Part shown: positions 44,401 through 57,161 of the stretch, piece after piece
How the letters are laid out: each line of letters opens with the position of its first letter
Position numbering within the stretch: position 1 is the first letter of the stretch
Assembly (NCBI GenBank): GCA_963924555.1
Contig: OZ004594.1
Span: forward strand, 5,239,563 to 5,303,562
Length of the DNA: 64,000 bases
Direction: 5' to 3'
Source: Crambe crambe
Lineage: Eukaryota; Porifera; Demospongiae; Poecilosclerida; Crambeidae
Notes under the pieces: generated by a model
The model's input: only the letters and a program-made list of their open reading frames with translations
Told to the model about the DNA's origin: nothing
The model's database searches: none
Program-made: the position numbers and the translations under genes

Positions 44401-45902
44401 GGACTTTGTAGGTTTGAGCATAATAATGAAAACCCCAAGGGTCTTAATTATCCTGCATCATCTTGAAGCTGATGGTAGCTGGAGTCCTGACTCTCTCCCC
44501 TAATTTAGCCATCTTTGCAATGGTGGTATAGCCAGCTAGCTAAGGCAGTATCTTGTAGAGATTGGTAGATAGGTCCAACAAACGAGTATTCTTTTGTCAC
44601 ACTACATATATATAATAATTATAATGCAGGCTTCGACAGGCTTCTCAGAATTCACGAAACTGGTTGACATATGTATCTTGTCCTGGAAATGCTCAGATTT
44701 TCCTGGATTGTTTGTTTGTGCTCTCCAATGACTCCACTGGCCACAATCATGACAGTGATGTAGGAATCACTTGTGCTGGTGGAATTTCAACTGGTGGAAT
44801 TTCAACTGGTGAGTGGTCCAACAGTTACTATACACAGTGGAACTTCCAATAGAGGACACTCCAAAAGAGGGCAAACCTCTCAACAAAGGACAATCTAAAA
44901 AGTATCTTTGTATGTACCTTCTATACAAAATAATATCCTAAAACTGGCAGGATCCCATTATTTGGAGGTTCCAGTGTATGCTTTACTAATGAGTATCTGT
45001 TACTGTTATGTGTTTATATTATAGCAACTTTACATCCCACTGACATAGCAGAGCCATCGGATGTCGTTATCATTAACAGTGGTTCAGATTCAAGTTCAAG
45101 TTCAGGATCAGGTGTTGCAATTGGAGGAATAATTGCAGGAGTTATAGGGGGCGTAATCTTCATCGTCATCATAGGTGTTGTGGGCGTCATCATTGGTCTG
45201 GTGATAGCTTTCTTTGTTTCCAATAGGAAAAAATCCAGCCAGAATATCCAAAGTAATAGATCTCAACAATGCCCTGCCCAACAATACCCTGCTCAGCGTC
45301 AGCAATATCCTGCCCAACAGTACCCTGCTCAGCGTCAGCAATATCCTGCCCAACAGCACCCTGCTCAGCGTCAGCAATATCCTGCCCAACAGCACCCTGC
45401 TCAGCGTCAGCAATATCCTGCCCAACAGTACCCTGCTCAGCATCAGCAATATCCTGCTCAACGACATTCAAATGCTGCTACTACTTCCTTTATAGGCCCA
45501 CGTCCAGCTACTCAACAGCAGCAGCGGATCAACCCTTCTTCTTCAGCTCAAGGTTATCCAATCCAAACTGCTCGATTTCCTATAAGTGGATCCACTCAGC
45601 AGCCTGGAATTGGAGTGCCCACTCACTCCTCCCGGGTTCAAAGTGCAACTACAACACTACAAAACGACCTTCAGCCTCCTAAACCACTTCCAACTTCATC
45701 CTCTGCAGCTGGTCAGCCTGAAGGAGATCTTACTCCACACAGTGAGACTGCTGTTTCCTCTCCACCTGCCCAGAATGAAGTCCAACTGCTTGACGGTCCT
45801 GTCCCCAATAACCCCAGCACTGCAGCTGCAGAAGCTCAGGATTCTTCCAGTTCAGAAATGGAGTCCGATGAACAGCCTTTACTATCTTCTTCCAAACATT
45901 GA
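41464..45902 (+). CDS. SRCR receptor D: signal peptide, 3 SRCR domains, TM, Gln/Pro-rich tail
   Basis: Exons: 41464-41542, 42233-42410, 42847-43013, 43304-43499, 43668-43813, 44073-44286, 44630-44808, 45025-45902. Phases fit, giving 678 aa. The signal exon reads [15 protein letters not shown]. The three SRCR domains each span two exons. The last exon gives a Ser-rich stalk, a Gly-rich TM segment ([20 protein letters not shown]), a basic stop (NRKKSS), then about five 14-residue repeats [12 protein letters not shown], a Pro/Ser/Thr-rich stretch and an acidic dileucine end (DEQPLL). The tail differs entirely from genes A and B. SRCR 3 lacks the WGTVC cysteine (WGTVS) and its partner. The dileucine suggests endosomal or lysosomal sorting (inference). 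Confidence 0.85.
44795..44815 (+). other. Tandem donor sites at the end of the last SRCR exon (gene D)
   Basis: A 15-bp repeat, ggaatttcaactggt, places two possible donors (actg|gtggaa and actg|gtgagt) five codons apart. The second fits the consensus better. Gene F keeps the same arrangement at 52820-52838. In-frame loss of ISTGG is possible. Confidence 0.45.
44830..44980. mobile_element. TIR element in the last intron of gene D
   Basis: The left end tacacagtggaacttccaat is the inverse of tttggaggttccagtgtatg, giving a MITE-like element of about 150 bp. The orthologous intron of gene F has the same element at 52854-53005, so insertion predates the duplication. Confidence 0.6.
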
Positions 45903-46137
45903 TTACCACTTTTTCTGTATACATCATTATTAATTTTGGTAATGCAATATTATCATGTTCACCTTCCCCTAAAGTAATAGTAATCAGCACAAAAAGACGA
46001 AAAAGGACAAAAAGAAAACCCTTATCAGTTTATCTTGCATTTACAGAAAGAATTGGATTATTATGTTGTCAGCTCTAATGTTTACCACATTACTTGCACG
46101 TAATATGTACATGATATACGGTAATTTTTTAAAAAAA

Positions 46138-46203
46138 GCCTGCCTTTTAAACGAATGGGTGGTCCTTGGATATATCATTGATGAGAGGATCTGGACTACT
46201 CAA
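46138..46203 (-). pseudogene. Decayed copy of G gamma last exon
   Basis: On the minus strand it reads SSPDPLINDISKDHPFV, then a stop, aligning with SNPDPLVTSVPKKDNPFA of the intact exon at 54256-54358. The flank at 46070-46130 (ttaccacattacttgcacgt) also matches that downstream of gene F. It was carried along with the duplicated end of the SRCR gene. Confidence 0.65.
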
Positions 46204-46442
46204 TGAATACACAAAAATGGGTGGGTACTAACAAATTTGAGGGTATGCATGGAAATCAGCTGCTATGTGCAACACTTTGGGCAACATAATACATTAAAAC
46301 ATTCTCTGCTCCCCTAATAATAGTTTCATCTCTACTATGACATGAAGATTAAAAGAACCTTATTATCAGAAAGATATTACATATCAGTTTGTACTAACAA
46401 GACTCAAAAAAATTACATACCAAGTAGAAAAAAGTATTATAA

Positions 46443-47690
46443 TGCAATCTGATAAGACTCATTTCTGAAACTGGGAAGACAGCTAACATGCCTGCTGGTC
46501 GTCTAAAGGACTTCATGAATGGAGAGTGGGGGACAGTCTGTGAGAATTTGTTTGACATGACCAATGCCACTGTGGCCTGTCGCCAGCTTGGTTTCTCCAT
46601 TCCTGTTAGTTATGGGAATGTGGGGACACTAGGGTGAGTCAGTCAATATTCAAACCATGTATGTTATTTTTGTGTCCCTACTAGATATCCTCAGGCTGAA
46701 TTGTCTGTTCCAACTTGGCTGGACTACCTGAGCTGTTCTGAAAACTACTCCAACATCATTGAGTGTCTAACTAGTTCCACTGGTCCTGCAGTCACGACAG
46801 AGATGTGGCCTTATCTTGTCTTGAACAGCTATCAAAGTATAACACAAAATAGCTATAATGCCAATGTTATATGAGGTAAGTATTAGTCCGATGGGGCAAT
46901 CAGTTGATGAAGCACCTTTAAAAAATATTGTTTCATTCCTAGGATCATCAGTGAAATCCACACACAGAAGTGTCATCCCTAGCTAGTATGAGTTCGAATG
47001 CTAACCTGCTAACTTCAAAGTATTGCAGTCTTTGAGATGAAAATACACAACTATTATTATGGTGATTTTAGATTTTCTGCTGCTTCTTCTTCAACTCCAA
47101 CTATAATGGTTCTGAGCAAACATTGATGGAATGCAGCCAACGGAACTTTTGGATAAGTCTCCGTATGACTTTGATCATAATCAAGATATGGCCTTGATCT
47201 GTTCAAGTAAGTTTCATCTTCAAGTGTTTATGGATTGCACTCTTGTTGTTGAGGACCAGTGATAGCTAATACATTTTTAAGCTCTGTATAGAGGACACCA
47301 TAATTATGTACAATATTCATTTATACAACACAGAAACGACTCTATCACCTTCTAACAACACAGAGACAAATCTATCACCTTCTAGCAACACAGAGACAAC
47401 TCTATCACCTTCAAACCCAACAAACCTGATTGGGGCCATTGTAGGAGGTGTGCTCTCATTCTGCTCGTTATCGGAGGGTCTGGGATCATAGTGGGTATGT
47501 GTGTGTGCGTTACTAAAAACTTGTGCACTCATTCGCTTACTGGTGTCACACAATCAGCATATGTACCAGTTCCAACCCATTTACCAGAGGGCTTGGACAC
47601 AAAACTTGAAAGTATTACATTAAGCTAGCTAGCTACACTTTGACTATGTCCACTTCCTTTTCTCTACAGCAAAAGGTTACCCTGTCTGAT
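46443..47690 (+). pseudogene. Broken SRCR gene E
   Basis: A headless fragment. It contains an SRCR first-half exon (46443-46633, without an acceptor or signal exon), its second half (46685-46825, separated by only about 50 bp and frameshifted where ccgtgcagt became cctgcagt), a truncated second-half exon (47071-47207, about 20 bp missing), a TM exon (47334-47610) with triplicated acaacacagagacaac-type units and a deletion in gggaggtgtg..., and a terminal exon near 47670-47690. The donor after ctt gaa has changed to aagtat. The parts come from the A/B-type gene. Confidence 0.7.
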
Positions 47691-47726
47691 CTCAATGGTT
47701 GGAGCAAGTTGTCAGAGATTTAATCA

Positions 47727-47794
47727 TCCCGTCTGCACATGCGCGCATGTGATTATTTAAGGCCAGCCCCGCCTACACATAATCAATATCAATA
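47727..47794 (+). promoter_or_regulatory. Shared upstream block of SRCR gene F
   Basis: cgtctgcacatgcgcgcatg followed by ccccgcctacacataatcaa, directly upstream of the ATG at 47795 and about 40 bp after the last relic exon of gene E. Confidence 0.6.
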
Positions 47795-50700
47795 ATGGCA
47801 ATGGAGGTGATGTTATGGATCCGAATCGTGTGCTTCTCGACCGTTTGCTTCCATTGCCGCGGCGTACATGGTAAGAATGAGGTGCTATAGACTACTAGCT
47901 ACTGTAAGGTTTGGTATTTTCAAGAACTAGCTAGTTTATACTTGTAGCTCTCATCGGGAGAGTAGCTAGCTATCAAGCTACGCTTGTATTGGTAGCATTC
48001 TAAAAGTACTCAAGGTGAAATGTGGCTTACCAATATGATTATTTTGTGATTGTAGGCCAAACACTTAATGGAGATCAGAGGTTAGTGGATAACTCTGGAA
48101 CCAGTGAAACGTCCATAAATGCCGGGCGGCTTGAGGTGTTTTTGGATGGAAGATGGGGAGCTGTGTGTGAGCTTGGATTCGGTCTTCATGAAGCTGATGT
48201 AGCTTGCAGATTTATGGGATTTGGGTATGCTGGTTCTTTCTACGATGTGTCAACTTTAGGGTGAGTGGTCTGGGCTTGGGGTTGGGTTTATAGTGAGCAA
48301 GCTCAGATCAACTATGTACCCAGGCGCGTAGCCAGGGAGGGGCTCAGGGGGCTCGAGCACCCCCTTTGAGCTGCACCGGATGTGTAAATAGCTAGCTAAC
48401 TATTAACAAATCAAGATTTACCGATCTACGTAGACTTACTAATAATTTTCTCCCAGATCCACCAAGCTCAAGACTAAAAACTACGCTTGTTTTATAACTA
48501 TTTCTGCTAAACTACTGTTAGTTCAAAGGTATCAAGTGGGGGCGGTTTGGTGTGGTTAGTGTGAAATGGGCATGGCTAGGTAAAAAATTTTCCACACACA
48601 AGCGGATATTTCTTTTCTTGCTAAGCACCCCCTATGATAAAATCCTGGCTACGCACCTGGTACCATCAATTTTAATATTAGTTGCAGGATAAATACAATT
48701 TATGTAGTCTATCTTGTGGGACCCACAAGTTATCCCAGGATACCTGAAGCTGTACTTACAAAAGGCCATTCTATGAGTCTATAGCAAAGTGATAATCAAC
48801 TGTTTGCCCTCGTTCTAAAGCATTGCTATTCAACTACGTACATGTACTGGTCACAGGTTTCTTCGGGGATCACAACCCATTGTCATGTCCAATGTGACCT
48901 GTCCAGTTGATATGCCGCCGGAGAATTATGGTTTCAATTATTGCTCCTATGATTCTGGTCAGAATTGCATCAACAACAGAGTCATTGGTCTCCGCTGCGT
49001 TAATGGAGATTCATGTGAGTGGTAGTGATGAGACTGGAACCACTATATGGAGCAGTTTTGTTGAAGTTCTCTATATTGGATTGTTTTCTCTTACTGCAGT
49101 TACCATGATAAGACTAGCGCCTAGAAGAACAAGCCCTGAAGTCCGTAAGGGGCGCCTAGAAATATTTGTTAATGGTGAATGGGGGACTGTGAGCAACGAC
49201 TCCTTCAATATTAATGCTGCAAATGTTGCTTGTCGCCAGCTAAGGTTTTCTGGTGCTATTACTCACAGCAGTGCAGGAGTTGAGGGGTAAGTATGCAAGA
49301 CTCCAATTTCATCAGTTAAGGGTACATACGTCATTCTGTTAATATCATAGCATTAACAGTGTTATTGCATTATAATAACCCACAACTATACAATCTACTA
49401 CATGCTCATTATGACCCCTGATCAAAAACCAAGTGGAAATCATTTTTTGGCCACTTTTTAAACTTTGCTCACCATAACTCATGGCTACTAGTGGTCATGG
49501 TCTGGAAATTCGATGTAGAGAGAGCTAGTCTAACCATTATAGAGAAGTTTATCAAAGCATAATTATTTGAGAAATAGCACTGAAATTCATTAAAAGGATC
49601 CATGGAGTTACTGTCAGTAGAATTCAGCTAGTTGATATACAACATGTGGCAGTCCTTATGACTGCTGTGGGCAATTGTAGCCCAACAATTCAGCATTGTT
49701 CTTTCACTCTCTGCTCTACCTTAAAATCAAGGACATTCATTATTGCCACTCAATGAAAATTCAACACATTGTATTATTAGAACATTGAATACTTGGCCTG
49801 CACATACATTCTATGTAGCTAGATTGGTATCCAAAATCAGTGTGTAGTGTTGTAGTTAAAGTAGAGCCATTTCATTCTTTGACAACAGCACTGTTCATGA
49901 TTTGTATTGTATTTTTTGTCAGCTATCCATTGGAGAGCTGCAATACTCCGATATGGTTGAACAATGTTACCTGTCGTGATGGGAGTGTGAACTTTCGTCA
50001 TTGTTCTGGCAATAGCGTGTCACCACAAAACTGTGACCATGTCAAGGATGTTGTCATTTCATGCTTTACCGGTAGGTCATCTTGCTCCATTCCTTCCCTC
50101 CTTCTCTCTCTCTCCCCTTGTTTCTCAAAGTCCCTCCTCCATACCTCTCTCTTAACCTTCACCTCTATCATAGGTGGAGGAAGACATTATGGGCAAGATT
50201 GGGTGGTGGGATAAAAATCCCATAAATCCATTATTACATTGTAACTATAATTATATATGGGGGCAGATGCCTTTTTCCATCTTTCGATTGTGACCAGCTC
50301 CACTCCACTGTAACCCCCTCCCCTCTGAATCTCTCCTATCCTAACCTCTATCTTCTCTCCATCCCTGCCTTTTTCCTTCCTATCCCTATAATATAATAAC
50401 TCCTTCAATTATAACCAGCTGGGACACTGCGACTTGCACCACATTTCAATTCATCCGGTCGTCTGGAGATTAATGTCAATGGGAAGTGGGGGACATTTTG
50501 TATCCATGGCTTCCGGCATGCAAATGCTGTACAAGCATGCAAGCAACTTGGCTACACCACCGCACTCTCCTATTCAGATGCTGGTTCTCTGAGGTGAGTG
50601 CATCACAACTCTCTTTCAGTTTTTGATAAGAATTCAGCATTGGTAGATTAGAACTGGTGAGGCATTACACCAGAAGTTGTGTATTATATGTTAACTTGGT

Positions 50701-53700
50701 AGAGTAAGTTCAGTTCTCTACTTTATATTGCAACACACGCACACACACACACATGCAGTTACTGGTTCCAACCAGTTCCTGGTGGCACTCCAATCTGGAA
50801 ACTGAGTACTAATTGTAATGAGGAACTTATGAATTGTTTGACCACTTCCTCAAGTCCACCTTGTAGTCATGCCAACGAGGAGAGCTCCACTGATGTCGTC
50901 CTCAGTTGTGCAACACGTAAGCTTGCTCATGTTACCTATAATGATTAATATACCCAAAGGAATGTAGGAGGGCTTGAGGTGGGGGCAGTGTTCCCTTCAG
51001 CAGGTACAGAATGCATGCTGCAAGGCTCTCATGAATATGACATGCATGAATACTGTTATGGGATTCATAACACAGTGTTAAACTTAACCACGGAGACCCG
51101 GCATGAACAACTCTCATTTCTATAAATCATCAGGCATATGAAATGGCTTCCCCCTCTCCAAATTCAGATCTGAAATCTTGTTCTTTCTAATGTTTCAGCG
51201 GTAAGTGATCTGCTAAGGTTAGTGTCCACTACTGGGAGGATGTCTAACATCTCCTCGGGTCGCCTGGAGGCCTTGGTTGATGGACGTTGGGGAACAGTGT
51301 GCAGTTCAGGGTTTGATTCCAGTGCTGCCATGGTGGCCTGTCGACAGCTGGGCTTTGCTGATGTCACTACTTATGGTTTAATCAACCAATTGGGGTGAGC
51401 AGGGGGTGTAAAGGGTGAGCAGGGGGTATAAAGGGTGAGCAGGGGGTGTAAAGGGTGAGCAGGGGGTGTAAAGGGTGAGCAGGGGGTGTAAAGGGTGAGC
51501 AGGGGTGTAAAGGTGTAAAGTCACTACTTCGGGTGATTATACATACATACACACATACATACCTATACATACATGTGCCTACAGGTTAGTGGTTGTAAAC
51601 ACATTGTAATGTATTTACATACATACATGTACTATACATGTGCCTACAGTGCAGTGGTTGTAAACATTTTGTGAACAATTTGGACATTGTATAAATTATA
51701 TGTTGATAGGTTTACTGAGGCTAGTTCTTCGACTCCTGTGTCTATCCAGGGAGTTGAATGCAGTCCTTATGAGACCAATCTCCTTCACTGCTCCAGACGC
51801 TATGAGACTGAGTACTGTAGTCATTCTAGAGACATCGCCATTGTTTGTCTACACTGTATGTACTTGCTACAGTGTAGTGCATGGTGTGCTTGTTACAATG
51901 TAGTGTGCTTATTACAGTGTGGTATACACTAGTAGCTATAGTGTGTAGTGTGTGGTGTGTGGTTGTTGCAGTGTGGTGTGCTTGTTACAGTGTAGTTTAT
52001 GATGTGTGGTATGCTTGTTACAGTGTAGTGTGTGGTTAGTGTATATAGTGTGAGGTGTGCTTGTTAATATTTGTGTTTGTAGTAGTAGTGACCCTGTACC
52101 TATCGATTATGTTTTTACAGATGGAGCACTGAGGTTGGTGTATGCACCTCAAAATCAAGGGAACTCACCTGTGTCTTCCGGTTTCCAGCAGTCGTCAGGA
52201 CGCCTGGAGATCTATCTCAACAATGAGTGGGGGACAGTTTCCAGTTACAGCTTCAGCAACTATGAAGCTGACCCAGCATGCAGGCAACTTGGATTCACTC
52301 GTTCTGAGAGATATGGTAACGTCAGAGAAATTGGGTATGTCAAATCAATGATGACACATTCAGAACTTAGAAAAGTCCTCCCCCCCCCCCCCCCCCCCCC
52401 CCTAGGAAATAAGTAATTTACCTGACCTCTTCAGATTTCTTTCAGAGGTTTCTGCATTTCAGGGACTTTGTAGGTTTGAGCATAAATTATAATGAAAACC
52501 CCTTAATTATTCTTGAAGCTGGTAGCTGGAGTCCTGATTCTCTCCCCAATGGTGGTATAGCCAGCTAGCTAAGGCAGTATCTTGTAAAGATTGGTAGATA
52601 GGTCCAACAAACGAGTGTTCTTTTGTCACACTACATATATATAATATAATGCAGGCTTCGACAGGCTTCTCGGAATTCACGAAACTGGTTGACATATGTA
52701 TCTTGTCCTGGAAATGCTCAGATTTTTCTGGATTGTGTGTTTGTGCTCTCCAATGACTCCACTGCCCACAATCATGACACTGATGTAGGAATCACTTGTG
52801 CTGGTGGAATTTCAACTGGTGGAATTTCAACTGGTGAGTGGTCCAACAGTTACTATACACAGTGGAACTTCCAATAGAGGACACTCCAAAAGAGGGCAAA
52901 CCTCTCAACAAAGGACAATGTAAAAAGTATCTTTGTATGTACCTTCTATACAAAATAATATCCTAAAACTGGCAGGATCCCATTATTTGGAGGTTCCAGT
53001 GTATGCTTTACTAATGAGTATCTGTTACTGTTATGTGTTTATATTATAGCAACTTTACATCCCACTGACATAGCGGAGCCATCGGATGTTGTTATCATTA
53101 ACAGTGGTTCAGATTCAAGTTCAAGTTCAGGATCAGGTGTTGCAATTGGAGGAATAATTGCAGGAGTTATAGGGGGCGTAATCTTCATCGTCATCATAGG
53201 TGTTGTGGGCGTCATCATTGGTCTGGTGATAGCTTTCTTTGTTTCCAATAGGAAAAAATCCAGTCACAATATCCAAAGTAATAGATCTCAACAGTACCCT
53301 GCTCAGCGTCAGCAATATCCTGCCCAACAGTACCCTGCTCAGCGTCAGCAATATCCTGCCCAACAATACCCTGCTCAGCATCAGCAATATCCTGCCCAAC
53401 AGTACCCTGCTCAGCGTCAGCAATATCCTGCTCAACAATATTCGAATGCTTTACCAGCTGCTACTACTTCCTTTATAGGCCCACGTCCAGCTACTCAACA
53501 GCAGCAGCGGATCAACCCTTCTTCTTCAGCTCAAGGTTATCCAATCCAAACTGCTCGATTTCCTACAAGTGGATCCACTCAGCAGCCTGGAATTGGAGTG
53601 CCCATTCACTCCTCCTGGGTTCAAAGTGCAATTACAACACCACAAAACGACCTTCAGCCTCCTAAACCACTTCCAACTTCATCCTCTGCAGCTGGTCAGC

Positions 53701-53882
53701 CTGGAGATCTTACTCCACATAGTGAGACTACTGTTTCCTCTCCACCTGCCCAGAATGAAGTCCAACTGCTTGACGGTCCTGTCCCCAATGACCCCAGCAC
53801 TGCAGCTGCAGCAGCCCAGGATTCTTCCAGCTCAGAAATGGAGTCAGATGAACAGCCTTTACTATCTTCTTCCAAAGATTAA
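47795..53882 (+). CDS. SRCR receptor F: signal peptide, 5 SRCR domains, TM, Gln/Pro-rich tail
   Basis: Exons: 47795-47870, 48056-48260, 48857-49014, 49100-49286, 49923-50071, 50419-50593, 50759-50916, 51199-51394, 51710-51855, 52121-52334, 52655-52833, 53050-53882. All phases fit, giving 891 aa. The signal exon reads [18 protein letters not shown] 3-5, TM and tail are near-copies of SRCR 1-3 of gene D. SRCR 1 matches the broken exon of gene C. SRCR 2 is unique in the window and lacks the WGTVC cysteine but has an extra one (LESCNTP) in its second half. The tail has about four QQYPAQ-type repeats, one fewer than D, and keeps DEQPLL. Predicted type-I receptor. Its 3' end is convergent with the G gamma gene, whose last exon ends about 370 bp away. 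Confidence 0.85.
48316..48664. mobile_element. TIR element, 349 bp, in gene F intron
   Basis: The left end gtacccaggcgcgtagccag matches inversely tggctacgcacctggtac at the right. There is no ORF of note. It fills much of the intron 48261-48856, which otherwise contains no exon. Confidence 0.65.
49430..49590. repeat. Dispersed repeat, copy 3
   Basis: It shares ccataactcatggctactag, then a ggtctggaaattcgatgtag-type block, with 156-318. It lies in the intron 49287-49922 of gene F. Confidence 0.5.
51394..51512. repeat. 20-bp minisatellite, about 6 copies
   Basis: The unit gggtgagcagggggtgtaaa begins exactly at the donor of exon 51199-51394, so each copy carries a potential donor-like ggtgagc. 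Gene D has only about two imperfect copies (43499-43550). Confidence 0.75.
52854..53005. mobile_element. TIR element in the last intron of gene F
   Basis: Same element as 44830-44980, at the orthologous place. Confidence 0.6.
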
Positions 53883-54255
53883 TTACCACTTTTCTGTACA
53901 TTAATAATAACCATTATTTAGTACAGCATATTAATATCGTTGAACATTCCCTGTCATCACATTTACCTTCCCCTCAATTAATAGTAATCAGCTCTATTAT
54001 GACATGAAGATGAAAAAGGAAAAACAACAAAAAGAAAACCTGATATATACCCTTATCAGTTTATCATGCATGTACAGAAAGAAAAATAATGATAGGTTGT
54101 CAGCTCTAGTAATAAGCTCTAAATGAAGTGTTTACCACATTACTAAACACAGACTTGCACGTAAATATGTACATAATATAATTATTATTGTCAATGCAGT
54201 TTGTACTATCTTACAAGACTCAAAAATAAAAATAAAAGACTGAGAAGAGAACAGT

Positions 54256-57105
54256 TCATAATATTGTGCATTTGCCTCCACTTTTAGCGAATGGGTTGTC
54301 CTTTTTGGGCACAGAAGTGACGAGAGGATCTGGATTACTAAGTGTATAGTCCTTCAATCTGTATGTGTGCACAAAAATTAAGTCACAGGTGGGTACTAAT
54401 GAATTTGGGGGGGGGGGGGGGGGGGGGGGGGGGAGGACTTATGCAAGGACAACACAAATACATAAAACCTCATTAAAACATTCTCTGCTCCCAGTCCCCT
54501 AATTTATGACATGAAGATTAAAAGAACCTTATCAGTTTTAGGAAGACAGAAAAGTTCATAACAACCCATTTGCACCCAACAAATTATTGTGCAGCTGCAT
54601 ATGCTTGGATTGATTATAAGCAAATTGGGTTGTCACTCTTGGGAAAGCCTTCAACGAGGATTTTTTTCAGTAAGTATATCTGTATGTGTGCACAAAAATT
54701 TTAAAGTCACAGGTGGGTACCAGGGAGGGAGAGGAGGAGGGTACCAGGGAGGGAGAGGAGGAGGGAATAACAGAGTAAACATTGTTGCAAGGAAATCAGC
54801 TGTTATGTACAAGACTTTTGGCAACACGTAATGTATGTATCTATACGGGGGAGGAGGAGGAGAAGTACGATCATAACTGAGGCTGAGGTACAATAACCAT
54901 TCCCTGCCATCATGTTCCCCTTCCGCTCTATTATGTCAACATAAAGATAGAAAAAAACCTATGGTACTAGGCACTAGGTTTATCTAACTTTGATACACTG
55001 AACTCTGCACTTTTATACCGGTAATGTGAAAAAAAAATTTTTGCTGAGTAGCAGTGTTGCTGTAAAACGACAGCATCCACTAGAAACTTTCATCTTTTAT
55101 CTACACACGTAATCATACACAGACAGGACCAGCAAGTCATAATTGCATGAAAAAGGACACTGGAATCTCAGCTGTACTACACAGTATTAAAAGAGAGAGA
55201 GAGAAATACCCCACAGCTTTAATTTAATTTGGGACAGTTGGTAGATGTGTTAATTATGAGGAAAGTATTATCTCAAAGTATTATCTTGAATGTTAATAAA
55301 CTGACTCCTGTTTTCTTAATTGTTTTTTTACTAGATTCACCATCCTGTTCCCAAGGATGCATGTTCACACTCAATTCAAGCCTAGAATTAAGGGCCAGCA
55401 GTCCATTTCCAAGCTCCCAAGGATATAACTCAACCCTACTGACTACAACCACACATTGAGATCACATGATAGGGTGTATGTTCAGATGCAATGGTTAAAT
55501 ATACTTCATTGGGGCGAGCCAGAATGAGCAAGTTGGCTCTAGTATGTTTGTAACTGTACATACATTCATTATGTCTTAACAATAGTGCACGCATCGCCAA
55601 CAATTACATCATATTACCAACATTAGATTACACATGTGCAAACTTTGACCTTACCTTGCTATACAGCAGCTAAACATATCATTCAAATACATCATACACA
55701 AATATTATTTCTTCTGCCTTCAAAAACACTATCAGTCCAACATCTAACCACACCAATCAGGCTAGTACTTACAATGACAACCCCTGCCTCAACTGATTGA
55801 TCATCTGACCATAAGCATTACAAAAAGGATCCATTAAAAGAAACATTCAATGAGCTCAAAAGGTAGTGCACTCAACTCCAATTCCGCACTCACAAACATA
55901 CTTATCCACTCACTGGGTCCATAATCATTAGGTCTCTAATTCAGTCCCAGGGGCACTCCAACCCCTTCAAAATTTTAGTGGAATAAATACAGCTCTGATG
56001 ATGCTAATGCTGTATGTATGTATGTATGTATGTATGTATGTATGTATGTATGTATGTATGTATGTATGTATGTATGTATGTATGTATGTATGTATGTATG
56101 TATGTATGTATGCAGAAGATTTTTTAAGGCATAATAGCATGAGACCAATAATTCCTGGTAAAGAATGAGAAGAGGTCTTCTTTTTGCCATAATAACTATT
56201 AAGCAGCTGCAACACTACTAGGAAGCTGCACACTTGTACACATACCAAGGTGTGCTGTATTAAGAATAGAGAAGGCTTAGCTTAGTGGTAAGGAGGTAGT
56301 ATAGTGGGTAGAAATGAAGACATAGAAAGACACTATGCCTTAAATTCAGACAACCCTGAGTTTGTACATACATGTAAAACCTCCATTCTCCATTTATAAT
56401 GACAATACATGGAGCTGTCTACTTAGTACTACCATCAGAAAGCAGGATACACCCATAGAGCTATCTAAGCATGTACTGCCACTAGTCAATGTTACAGTGA
56501 AAGGAAGCAGTCCACTTCATTACTACATGAATGTATTTACATAGCCAATGACTTAGACGGCTGTATCTCATCATCTTGACTATAATGTAGTACTATTCAA
56601 AGTATAATTTCAAGTCAAAATGGACCACCTGGTCAAGCTCTACCAAGTATCCTATCAAAATTAAAAGTTACATACCAAGTTGAAGAGACTACAGTGTACA
56701 TGCTTCATGTTAAAAAGGAAGAAAACGAGGGTAACATGAACACATTGTACTGCATTCTCCTATTTTATCAGGAAAAATTATGAACGCTGATGGAATTAAG
56801 GAGATATGTAGTACATGGCAAGCTTTCCATGACTTGCTTCCAATGGGAGGAAGTCAAAACACCAAAAGTTACGCTAAATGCTTTACAAACAAGCAGCACA
56901 TTACTACACCCACCTTCACTCAAAATTCAGTAAAATAAACATTTGTAACATTTCAGCCCTCACATGGTGTTGGTACATGTGTTCTACACCCTTCATAATA
57001 AAAGCTAAAGCTTGACCATTACCTACATGAACTCCATTGTAACAGAGTAAAAGAGCCATGGTCATGTAGAAATGGATCATTTCCGTGAATGGTCAGAATT
57101 AGACT

Positions 57106-57161
<56 letters not shown>

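Noticed and set aside
45108..45471. Antisense ORFs of 93-119 codons opposite the Gln/Pro tail (also 53133-53438)
   Set aside because: Shadows of the low-complexity coding repeat on the other strand.
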